Under the pieces are notes generated by a model. It made no database searches. It was not told the origin of the DNA and saw nothing but the letters and a program-made list of their open reading frames with translations. This document shows, piece by piece, positions 1 to 6,657 of a stretch of 7,559 nt of DNA; the first letter of the stretch is position 1; each line of letters begins with the position of its first letter. The DNA is from an uncultured Sphingomonadales bacterium. Lineage in GTDB: Bacteria > Pseudomonadota > Alphaproteobacteria > Sphingomonadales > Sphingomonadaceae. The stretch lies in the NCBI GenBank assembly GCA_937898535.1, contig CALDKP010000300.1, positions 1 through 7,559 of the forward strand, written 5' to 3'. Position numbers and translations under genes: made by a program.

Positions 1-1
1 T

Positions 2-85
2 GCTGTTGAAGCTGCACCAGTTGGCGCTGCGTTGAACGAAGCTGCAAATGAGGTGGCGTCACAGATTGCCGAATGGGCGAACTGA
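2..85 (+). CDS. 3' end of a probable ABC-transport auxiliary lipoprotein (PqiC-like), partial
   Basis: An open frame runs from the window edge to a TGA at 83-85 and encodes 27 residues ending in ALNEAANEVASQIAEWAN. The rest of the gene lies to the left. An amphipathic C-terminal helix of the form 'ALNxAANxVAxxIAxW' is how I remember the end of alphaproteobacterial ABC_trans_aux/PqiC-type lipoproteins. Those are periplasmic lipoproteins that work with MlaD/MCE-type ABC lipid transporters at the outer membrane. This is inferred from a very short tail with no catalytic motif, so the family call is tentative, although the reading frame itself looks real. The gene converges with the methyltransferase gene ending at 101, with 15 bases between the stop codons and no terminator hairpin visible there. 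Confidence 0.5.
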   Translation, partial: AVEAAPVGAALNEAANEVASQIAEWAN

Positions 86-100
86 CCGCTTCAGCTTGAC

Positions 101-1162
101 CTAACGCGCAAATCCTTCTGGTTCTGGCCAGCCCATGGCATATGTCGCCATCACTTTGAATAACGCGCCCATGGATTCACGGGCCACCAGCCTGCTGCGC
201 GCGGCGGAAATCTCCGTAGCCCGATCAGGATTTGCCTGCGCCAAGCTCATGGCGCGCTGATCGATACCCAATCCCGACAACCAAGCACCCTGATTGCATG
301 GCCCCGCAACGTTGAGGCCAGATCTTTGTGCGCAGAGTGCAAGCGCATGGAAGTTCACATGTGCCGTCAAATCGCAATGGCCAGGATCCGAAAATGGGTC
401 CGCATATTTGTGATTTTGAACCGCCTGCAACGTGCTGCCCAGCGCTGGTTCAATATAACCATAATCAATGGTCAACATAGCCCCGCCTTGGCCGGACAGT
501 CGCGTGGAAAGCGTGTCCATCACCGCAGTGGCATCCGGGCACGTTTCGTAAATACTTCCAACCGACGCCATGCGGAACTGTTTAGGAACTAGGGCGTCCG
601 TGGAACGCGGGCCAGGCATCGCCGCAAACCGCGCACTATGATCGGGAACGACCACTCTCTCGTGCCAGCCAGCGTTCGTGGCAATCATCTGCGCTATCGG
701 CAACGCATCAAAAAATTCATTGGCCACAATAAACAATGGCGCATCGGTTGGCACCGTTTCCACATCATCATGGAAAATAGCAGCGGGCACAGCCGTCCGC
801 TGCTTTTCTCGCAAAGCCGGGCTATTCTCGACAAAATGAACCTCTGGCGCAAATCCGAAACGCTTCATTGTCCGAAGCGCATCGGCAGCCAGCGTGCCCC
901 TGCCCGGTCCAAGCTCGACATAATAACATGGCGAAGGACGGCCACGACGCAACCAGATATCGCTCAGCCAAATCCCGACCATTTCGCCGAACATCTGACT
1001 AATCTCAGGCGCCGTTATGAAGTCGCCATCGGCACCCAAAGGATCAGCGCGGCTATAGTATGCGGTGTTTGCCACGCGCATATATTCGGCAACACTGATT
1101 GGGCCCGACGCTTCAATTTTTTGGGCGAGGCGTTGACTTGTCGTCTGCGTGTCAGGCAGCAC
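101..1162 (-). CDS. Class I SAM-dependent methyltransferase, MidA/NDUFAF7 family
   Basis: This 353-residue protein has the length and motif order of the Methyltransf_28 (MidA/NDUFAF7) family. Visible motifs are the N-terminal signature DGDFITAPEISQMFGE (residues 45-60), the SAM-binding motif I ELGPGRGTL (83-91), VANEFFDALPI (146-156), LTIDYGY (230-236) and GHCDLTAHVNF (261-271). Mitochondrial NDUFAF7 symmetrically dimethylates an arginine of the 49-kDa complex I subunit (NuoD in bacteria). An equivalent role in assembling NADH dehydrogenase at the inner membrane is inferred here, not shown. No signal peptide or membrane segment is apparent, so it is probably cytoplasmic. The start is a GTG at 1162-1160 with a weak SD-like AGGCAG seven bases upstream. 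It lies inside the end of lgt (11-base overlap), so translation is probably coupled. The stop is TAG at 103-101. In many sphingomonads I recall pgeF following this gene; here a convergent gene follows instead. Confidence 0.92.
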   Translation of the reverse strand: MLPDTQTTSQRLAQKIEASGPISVAEYMRVANTAYYSRADPLGADGDFITAPEISQMFGEMVGIWLSDIWLRRGRPSPCYYVELGPGRGTLAADALRTMKRFGFAPEVHFVENSPALREKQRTAVPAAIFHDDVETVPTDAPLFIVANEFFDALPIAQMIATNAGWHERVVVPDHSARFAAMPGPRSTDALVPKQFRMASVGSIYETCPDATAVMDTLSTRLSGQGGAMLTIDYGYIEPALGSTLQAVQNHKYADPFSDPGHCDLTAHVNFHALALCAQRSGLNVAGPCNQGAWLSGLGIDQRAMSLAQANPDRATEISAARSRLVARESMGALFKVMATYAMGWPEPEGFAR

Positions 1163-1997
1163 TATTACGCTGCCTGCGCGAACCTGCCGTAAATAGAAGG
1201 AACAAGCCGATTAGGATCATCGGGGTGGTCAACCACTGCCCCATGCTCAGGCCGCTTGCTTCGACCAACCACTGTAACTGCTGGTCCGGTTCCCGGAAGA
1301 ATTCGATCGTAAAGCGGGAAAGGCCATAGACCACAGCCGCCATGCCAAACAGAAAGCCCGGTTTATAGCGTGCGTCTGTTTTCCAGAACAACGGCCACAT
1401 GATTGCGGCCATCAATAGCCCTTCGAGCCCAGCTTCATACAGCTGGCTTGGGTGCCGCGGCAAATCACCACCATTTGGAAACACGATGGCCCAAGGCACG
1501 TCCGTCACGCGGCCCCAAAGCTCATCATTCACGAAATTTGCCAACCGGCCGAAGAAAAGGCCGAACGGGACGCAACATGCGATATAATCACAAACCCGTA
1601 GGAACGAGATTTTATACTTGCGCGCCAAAAGCCAGAGAGCAAATATGGTCCCAAGCGTGCCGCCATGCAACGACATGCCACCTTCCCATAATTTGAAGAC
1701 ATCTACCGGGTTCTGCAAAATCGATGGCTGATAGAACAGGATGTAACCCGTTCGCCCACCCAGTATGATACCCAGCGTCGCGTATAAAATGATATCGTCT
1801 GCATGCTCACGCGACATCGGTGCGCCCGGCCGCGCCAGCAGTTTGAGCAACAACCAATAGCCAAGCAAAATACCTACAAGATAGGCCAAAGAATACCAGC
1901 GCAGCTGAAAGAAGCCCAGATCAAGCGCAACCGGGCCAACTCCAAGATCTGTGAACTGAATATAGTTAGCGGCCGTAGCGATAATCTCGAATGACAC
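1152..1997 (-). CDS. lgt: Phosphatidylglycerol--prolipoprotein diacylglyceryl transferase
   Basis: Lgt transfers diacylglyceryl from phosphatidylglycerol to the lipobox cysteine of prolipoproteins in the inner membrane, the first step of lipoprotein maturation. The 281-residue product (E. coli Lgt has 291) is strongly hydrophobic with several membrane segments. It carries the family landmarks: GGRTGYILFYQP (80-91), MSLHGG with H111 (E. coli H103), and the Lgt signature GRLANFVNDELWG (150-162) with R151, N154, E159 and G162. RHPSQLYEA follows at 181-189, then GLSRFTIEFFREPD with R228 and E232, equivalent to E. coli R239 and E243. All expected catalytic residues are present. The start is GTG at 1997-1995: an in-frame TGA lies just upstream (2009-2007), the next internal Met is residue 61, and a GAGGA ribosome site sits six bases away (2008-2004). 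It is the first gene of an operon with the overlapping methyltransferase. Confidence 0.97.
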   Translation of the reverse strand: MSFEIIATAANYIQFTDLGVGPVALDLGFFQLRWYSLAYLVGILLGYWLLLKLLARPGAPMSREHADDIILYATLGIILGGRTGYILFYQPSILQNPVDVFKLWEGGMSLHGGTLGTIFALWLLARKYKISFLRVCDYIACCVPFGLFFGRLANFVNDELWGRVTDVPWAIVFPNGGDLPRHPSQLYEAGLEGLLMAAIMWPLFWKTDARYKPGFLFGMAAVVYGLSRFTIEFFREPDQQLQWLVEASGLSMGQWLTTPMILIGLFLLFTAGSRRQRNSAA

Positions 1998-2072
1998 AGT
2001 TTTTCCTCAGGATATTTTGACTTTCCTATAGAGCTAAATAGAAGGTGCACAAAGAGTTTAGGAGAGAATCAA
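1998..2072. promoter_or_regulatory. Divergent intergenic region between lgt and the acyl-CoA ligase gene
   Basis: These 75 bases must hold the start signals of both flanking genes. The ribosome sites are clear: GAGGA at 2008-2004 on the minus strand for lgt, and AGGAGA at 2060-2065 on the plus strand, seven bases before the ligase ATG. The best minus-strand promoter candidate is TTGTGC (2052-2047), a 16-base spacer, and TATAGG (2030-2025), a weak match that would start transcription about 20 bases before lgt. On the plus strand no convincing -35/-10 pair is visible; TTGACT at 2017-2022 has no good partner at 16-18 bases. The region is AT-rich compared with the genes, as expected for a promoter region. 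Confidence 0.4.
2060..2065 (+). promoter_or_regulatory. Ribosome binding site of the acyl-CoA ligase gene
   Basis: AGGAGA is close to the consensus Shine-Dalgarno sequence and sits seven bases before the ATG at 2073. This supports that ATG as the true start, in a window where the other complete genes use GTG or have a weak site. Confidence 0.75.
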
Positions 2073-3770
2073 ATGCCGTCCCAGTTGGACCTTGCCATCG
2101 ACGCTACAATACATCGCCTCATGACGGACGATGGCCCTTTGACGGTAACTTATGTCGAAAAATTTGGGGTTCAACTACCCATGCTGGCGAAAGCCCCAGG
2201 CAACATGGCCGACTATCTTGCATTCTTTTGCGCCACGCACGCGAACAAAGAATTTCTGGTAGATGGCGACATCCGGCTAAGCTTTGGCGAGACCTATGCC
2301 GCAGCGCGCGCGCTGGCGGGGGGCTTAGTCGAGGGACACAAACTTCAAAAGGGCGATAGGGTCGGGATTGCCGCGCGCAATTCGGCCAATTGGATCATTG
2401 CCTACATGGCCATCGTTATGGCCGGCGGCGTTGCAACTTTGCTCAACGGCTGGTGGCAAGGCGGCGAATTGGCCGAAGGTATCCGAATGGTCGGCTGCCG
2501 CTATGTCCTCGCGGACGAACAGCGCGCTGCGCGCTTGGCCGGGCACGACATTGGTGGTTGTGAGCTATTGATATTCGGTCACGATGGCGCGCCGATGGAA
2601 GGCCTGTCTGTCTTGACCTCAAAAGGTGGCGGCGCAGAAACACCGCTGCCCACACTTGAACCCACAGACAATGCGACGATTCTTTACACGTCAGGTTCGA
2701 CGGGGCAGTCCAAGGGCGCAGTATCCGACCACCGGGCCGTCGTTCAGGGCGCGATGAGTTACGTGGGCCAGACGCTTGTCTTTTTCGAGCTTCTTTCGTC
2801 CACCGGGCAGGCCATGCCAGCTCAACCATCGGCCCTGGTCAACGTGCCACTCTTTCACGTCACCGCCTCAATTCCGCTGGTTCTGCAAAGCTTCGCCATT
2901 GGACGCAAGTTGGTACTGATGCCGAAATGGGATGCGGAAGAAGCCATGCGCATTATCGAAAAGGAGCGCATCAGCTATTTCGTCGGCGTTCCGTTGATGA
3001 GTATTGAACTCGCTACGCACCCGAACCGACACAAATATGACCTTACCAGCTGTACGGCCTTTGCGGCCGGCGGCGCACCACGCCCCGTGGATCATGTCAA
3101 AAAAATCCGCAAGGAAATGAGCTGGGGCTATCCGCTGCTGGGTTATGGCCTTACCGAAACGAACGGCGTGGGCTGCGGCAATTTCACCGATAACTATCTG
3201 GAAAAGCCAACCAGCACTGGGCCAGCCACGAAGCCCTTGGTCGAAGTGCAAATGCTTGATGATGATGGAAACGTTCTTCCGCAAGGTGAACGCGGCGAAG
3301 TCGGCATTCGCACCATCGCGAATTTCAACGGTTACTGGAACAACGAACAATCGACGCGCGACGCATTTACCGCTGACGGATTTTTCCGGACCGGTGACAT
3401 CGGTTATCTCGATGAAGACGGTTATCTTTTCATCGTAGACCGCAAAAAGGACATCATCATTCGCGGCGGTGAAAACATCAGCTGCCCAGAAGTAGAAGCC
3501 GCTGCTTATGAACATGACTCGATTGTCGAGCTGTCCGTGTTCGGGATTGCTGATGACAAATATGGGGAAGTTCCAGGCATCGTCTATCACACCAAGGATG
3601 GGATCAAGCTGACCGAGGATGAACTCAAAGCATTCCTTGCACCGCGGCTGGCGCCATTCAAAATGCCAGCGCATTTCTGGCAAGTGGCAGAGCCATTGCC
3701 GCGTCTGGGGACCCAGAAAATCGACCGCGTTGCTTTGCGCCGGGAATATAATGCAAAGGTTTCTGCTTGA
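2073..3770 (+). CDS. Class I adenylate-forming enzyme, probable acyl-CoA synthetase (substrate unknown)
   Basis: This 565-residue cytosolic enzyme of the AMP-binding (ANL) superfamily should activate a carboxylic acid with ATP to an acyl-AMP and then form the CoA thioester. Motifs appear in the usual order: the ATP P-loop YTSGSTGQSKG (205-215), A5 GYGLTET (357-363), A7 with the ribose-binding D442 in RTGD, the hinge and A8 region DRKKDIIIRGGENIS (456-470), and the C-terminal A10 loop LGTQKIDR with the adenylation lysine K549. The set is complete, so it should be active. A10 has Gln where many members have Gly before the lysine. About 35 residues between the P-loop region and the VPLFHVTA segment include a stretch (FFELLSSTGQAMPAQPS) without clear similarity to common FadD proteins. 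The motifs do not tell medium-chain, long-chain or aromatic acids apart. No beta-oxidation gene lies next to it. A non-ribosomal adenylation role is unlikely because no carrier domain is present. Confidence 0.93.
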   Translation: MPSQLDLAIDATIHRLMTDDGPLTVTYVEKFGVQLPMLAKAPGNMADYLAFFCATHANKEFLVDGDIRLSFGETYAAARALAGGLVEGHKLQKGDRVGIAARNSANWIIAYMAIVMAGGVATLLNGWWQGGELAEGIRMVGCRYVLADEQRAARLAGHDIGGCELLIFGHDGAPMEGLSVLTSKGGGAETPLPTLEPTDNATILYTSGSTGQSKGAVSDHRAVVQGAMSYVGQTLVFFELLSSTGQAMPAQPSALVNVPLFHVTASIPLVLQSFAIGRKLVLMPKWDAEEAMRIIEKERISYFVGVPLMSIELATHPNRHKYDLTSCTAFAAGGAPRPVDHVKKIRKEMSWGYPLLGYGLTETNGVGCGNFTDNYLEKPTSTGPATKPLVEVQMLDDDGNVLPQGERGEVGIRTIANFNGYWNNEQSTRDAFTADGFFRTGDIGYLDEDGYLFIVDRKKDIIIRGGENISCPEVEAAAYEHDSIVELSVFGIADDKYGEVPGIVYHTKDGIKLTEDELKAFLAPRLAPFKMPAHFWQVAEPLPRLGTQKIDRVALRREYNAKVSA

Positions 3771-3772
3771 TG

Positions 3773-3801
3773 CTGACATAGGGCGTGATCGCGCCTAGAG
3801 T
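3773..3801 (+). promoter_or_regulatory. Candidate sigma70-type promoter of glnD, placed for a leaderless transcript
   Basis: CTGACA at 3773-3778 matches the TTGACA -35 consensus at five of six positions. After exactly 17 bases, TAGAGT at 3796-3801 matches TATAAT at four of six. A start about seven bases after the -10 would fall on or next to the A of the glnD ATG at 3808. No good Shine-Dalgarno sequence precedes that ATG (only AGAG at 3797-3800, inside the -10), which fits a leaderless mRNA. The call rests on pattern matching alone. Read-through from the ligase gene is also possible, because the gap is only 37 bases and shows no terminator. Confidence 0.5.
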
Positions 3802-3807
3802 GTCTGT

Positions 3808-6564
3808 ATGACTTCAGCGCCTGACCGGATTATAAAGCAACGCGACATTATCGACAGGACTGCGCTTGCCGATAAAATTGAGTCTATTGTTGCAGAAGAT
3901 GGTCCTCAGCGCTGCCGTCCGCAAATCCTCGAGCTTTTGCAAGGCGCGTTGGCGGACGGGCGCGCCGAAATCAAACGACGACTGGGTGAAAACCCGTCAC
4001 AGGGTTACCGCGCGTCCGCGGAGCAAGCCTTTCTGGTCGATCAGATTGTCCGGCTTATTTACGACTATGTAACGGTCCACGCATATCCCGCGGCGAACCG
4101 CTCAGCATCGGAACGGATCGCCGTCCTTGCTGTGGGCGGATATGGTCGCGGCGAGATGGCACCGCATAGCGACGTCGATATCGGGTTTGTTACCCCTTAC
4201 AAAAGGAGCTCATGGACCGAGCAAGTCGTCGAAGCGATTTTGTACCTTCTTTGGGATCTCGGCTTGAAAGTTGGCCAATCCAGCCGGTCTTTGGACGAGA
4301 CTGTGAAAATGGCGCAAGAAGATCTGACGATCCGTACCGCGCTTTTGGAAAGCCGGTTCGTTTGGGGTGATCGCGCCGTTTACGAAGAGGCGGCCTTACG
4401 CTTCTGGAACGAAGTAGTCGCAAATACGGCACCCGATTTTGTGCGCTTGAAAATGGCCGAACGCGATGAACGGCACAAGCGCATGGGCGACAGCCGCTAC
4501 GTTGTGGAACCTAATATCAAAGACGGCAAAGGCGGCCTGCGGGATTTGCATACCTTGTATTGGATTGGAAAATATATCCACAAGGTCTCAACGGCATCTG
4601 ATCTCGTCCATGTTGGGCTATTGTCGGTCGAAGAATATAACCGTTTCAGGAAGGCCGAAAACTTCCTGTGGTCCGTTCGTTGCCACATGCACAATATTAC
4701 TGGCCGCGCAGAGGAACGGCTGACATTTGATTTGCAGCGCGAAGTGGCCGAACAGATGCAGTTCGCTGATCGCCCCGGTCGTTCGGCGGTTGAGCGGTTC
4801 ATGCATTATTATTTCTTGAATGCCAAAACGGTCGGCGACGTTACGGGCTTATTCTTGGCGCATTTGGATGAAGCCATGGCCAAAAAAGGCCGTCGATTCA
4901 TTCCAAGTTTTAACCGCAAGCCACGCAAGCTCAATGGTTTCCAGCTTGACCGTGGTCGCTTGGCATTACCTGATGATCAATTTTTCGTTGAAGACCCCGT
5001 CAGACTATTGGAAATTTTCCACCTCGCGGATTTACATGAGCTGGAAATTCACCCTTCAGCCATGCGGGCCGCTCAGCGCGACGCCCGGCTTGTAGATAAA
5101 GCGGTCCGAAAGGACCCGCGCGCCAACGCGCTCTTTTTAGATATTCTGACGTCGCGCCGCGATCCTGAAACCGTACTGCGTTGGATGAATGAATCCACGA
5201 TTTTTGGACGGTTCATTCCCGATTTCCGTCGCGTGGTCGCGCAAATGCAGTTCGACATGTATCATCATTACACCGTCGACGAACACTCGATCCGCGCCAT
5301 TGGGCTATTAGCGGATATCGAAAGCGGAAAGCTAAAACAGGATCACCCGCTTTCGGCGGCCATAATGCGGAATATCGTCAGCAGAAGAGTATTGTATGTA
5401 GCAACCTTGCTGCACGATATTGCAAAGGGACGAGGCGGAGACCACAGCGTCTTGGGGGCTGAGGTCGCTGAGGCCCTATGCCCGCGACTTGGTTTATCAG
5501 CCGCAGAGACGGAAACCGTCGCGTGGTTGGTTCGCCACCATTTGTTGATGTCCGCAACATCGTTCAAACGCGACCTTGCCGACTTCAAAACGATCCTGGA
5601 TTTTGCGCAGGCCGTTCAGTCACCTGAACGGTTGAAATTGCTGCTCGTCTTGACCGTGGTGGACATTCGCGCCGTTGGCCCAGGCGTCTGGAACAGTTGG
5701 AAGCGCCAATTGTTATCCGATCTTTTCGAAGCCACTGAAGAAGTGCTGCGGCTTGGCCACAAGCAACGTGGCCGCGACGAACGCATCGCGTCGAAAAAAT
5801 CGAAGCTGGGGTCAGCCTTGCAGTTGGCTCCTGAAAAATTTGCGCATTTCGCAAAAACATTACCCGACGCCTACTGGATAGCCGAGCCAGACGACATCAT
5901 TGAGCGCAATGCACGGCATCTCTTGAAAAATGAAGGCACTGAGCTTGCCATTGACGCTTGCTATTACCCCGACCGGGGCGCCACGCTCGTTACTGTTTTC
6001 GCGGCGGACCATCCCGGCTTATTTTATCGGATTGCAGGTGCAATTCACTTGGCGGGTGGAAATATCATCGATGCGCGGATCCACACAAGCAGCGACGGGA
6101 TGGCGATCGATAATTTCCTGATTCAAGATCCGCTCGGCCGCCCCTTTCGCGAGCAGGGTCAATTGGACCGTTTGGCGCGCAATATCAAAGAAGCGTTGAC
6201 CAACCGTGCAAAGTTGATGACCCAACTTGATGCCAAGCCCAAGGCGCTTCGGCGTGCCGACGCATTTAAAATTGCGCCTTCGGTGCTGATCGATAATCAG
6301 GCTTCTAACCGCTTCACCGTTGTAGAGGTAAATGCGCTGGACCGGCCGGCATTGCTGAACAATTTGGCATTGGCTTTGTTCGAGTCAAAGGTAACATTGC
6401 ACAGTGCGCACATCGCAACCTATGGCGAACGCGCAGTAGATACATTTTATGCGACAGATCTTTTCGGTGCAAAAATCGAAAGCAAGACCAAGTTGAAATC
6501 ACTGGAAACAAGGCTGCTTGAGGCGGCCACTGTCCGTGCCCGGGTAAAAACCAAAGCTGCGTAG
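3808..6564 (+). CDS. glnD: Bifunctional PII uridylyltransferase / uridylyl-removing enzyme
   Basis: GlnD senses glutamine. It uridylylates the PII proteins GlnB/GlnK when nitrogen is limiting and removes UMP when glutamine is high, so controlling glutamine synthetase and the Ntr response. The 918-residue product (E. coli 890) has every domain in order. The nucleotidyltransferase motif GGYGRGEMAPHSDVD lies at 110-124 with D122 and D124. The conserved NIKDGKGGLRDL of the UTase-associated domain lies at about 236-247. The HD hydrolase domain has YTVDEH around 488-493 and LLHDIAKG with H536 and D537. Two C-terminal ACT domains lie at about 725-775 and 834-892, the likely glutamine-sensing part. 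No key residue is missing, so both activities are predicted. The start is ATG 3808 without a clear ribosome site (see the promoter entry); the stop is TAG at 6562-6564. In other sphingomonads I recall glnD beside mutS and murJ; neither is here. Confidence 0.97.
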   Translation: MTSAPDRIIKQRDIIDRTALADKIESIVAEDGPQRCRPQILELLQGALADGRAEIKRRLGENPSQGYRASAEQAFLVDQIVRLIYDYVTVHAYPAANRSASERIAVLAVGGYGRGEMAPHSDVDIGFVTPYKRSSWTEQVVEAILYLLWDLGLKVGQSSRSLDETVKMAQEDLTIRTALLESRFVWGDRAVYEEAALRFWNEVVANTAPDFVRLKMAERDERHKRMGDSRYVVEPNIKDGKGGLRDLHTLYWIGKYIHKVSTASDLVHVGLLSVEEYNRFRKAENFLWSVRCHMHNITGRAEERLTFDLQREVAEQMQFADRPGRSAVERFMHYYFLNAKTVGDVTGLFLAHLDEAMAKKGRRFIPSFNRKPRKLNGFQLDRGRLALPDDQFFVEDPVRLLEIFHLADLHELEIHPSAMRAAQRDARLVDKAVRKDPRANALFLDILTSRRDPETVLRWMNESTIFGRFIPDFRRVVAQMQFDMYHHYTVDEHSIRAIGLLADIESGKLKQDHPLSAAIMRNIVSRRVLYVATLLHDIAKGRGGDHSVLGAEVAEALCPRLGLSAAETETVAWLVRHHLLMSATSFKRDLADFKTILDFAQAVQSPERLKLLLVLTVVDIRAVGPGVWNSWKRQLLSDLFEATEEVLRLGHKQRGRDERIASKKSKLGSALQLAPEKFAHFAKTLPDAYWIAEPDDIIERNARHLLKNEGTELAIDACYYPDRGATLVTVFAADHPGLFYRIAGAIHLAGGNIIDARIHTSSDGMAIDNFLIQDPLGRPFREQGQLDRLARNIKEALTNRAKLMTQLDAKPKALRRADAFKIAPSVLIDNQASNRFTVVEVNALDRPALLNNLALALFESKVTLHSAHIATYGERAVDTFYATDLFGAKIESKTKLKSLETRLLEAATVRARVKTKAA

Positions 6565-6568
6565 GAAC

Positions 6569-6582
6569 GCCGAACTTTCGGC
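6569..6582 (+). other. Small hairpin just after the glnD stop
   Basis: GCCGA (6569-6573) and TCGGC (6578-6582) form a perfect five-base-pair stem around ACTT, four bases after the stop codon. No T-run follows, so it is not an intrinsic terminator by itself. It could protect the 3' end of the glnD mRNA or be chance. Confidence 0.3.
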
Positions 6583-6600
6583 TGCATCAATTAACGACAT

Positions 6601-6636
6601 AAAAAAAAGGCCAGTCTTTCGACCGGCCTTTCTTTT
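6601..6636 (-). terminator. Rho-independent terminator between convergent genes, best suited to the OmpA-family gene
   Basis: The arms GGCCAGTC (6609-6616) and GACCGGCC (6621-6628) flank a four-base loop, with an A-run on the left (6601-6608) and a T-rich stretch on the right (6629-6636). Read on the minus strand, the RNA forms an eight-pair stem in which the only imperfect pair is a G-U wobble, closed by a GAAA tetraloop and followed by eight uridines. That is a textbook intrinsic terminator, 22 bases past the OmpA stop. Read on the plus strand, the same position is an A-C mismatch and the tail is UUUCUUUU, so it probably works for glnD too, but less well. Confidence 0.9.
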
Positions 6637-6657
6637 AACATATTCATCCGTTCGGAA

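Noticed and set aside
638..1192. A 184-codon plus-strand frame opposite the methyltransferase gene
   Set aside because: The minus-strand frame carries clear methyltransferase motifs throughout; this one is rich in Arg, His and Trp without domain features, as expected of a shadow frame.
2017..2045. TTGACT at 2017-2022 as the -35 of a plus-strand promoter for the ligase gene
   Set aside because: At 16-18 bases downstream there is no -10-like hexamer; TAAATA at 2035-2040 is only 12 bases away.
2868..3779. A 303-codon open frame on the minus strand opposite the acyl-CoA ligase gene
   Set aside because: It lies wholly antisense to a gene with every expected ANL motif, has no ribosome site I can see, and its product shows no recognisable motif. 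Long antisense frames are common opposite GC-biased codons.
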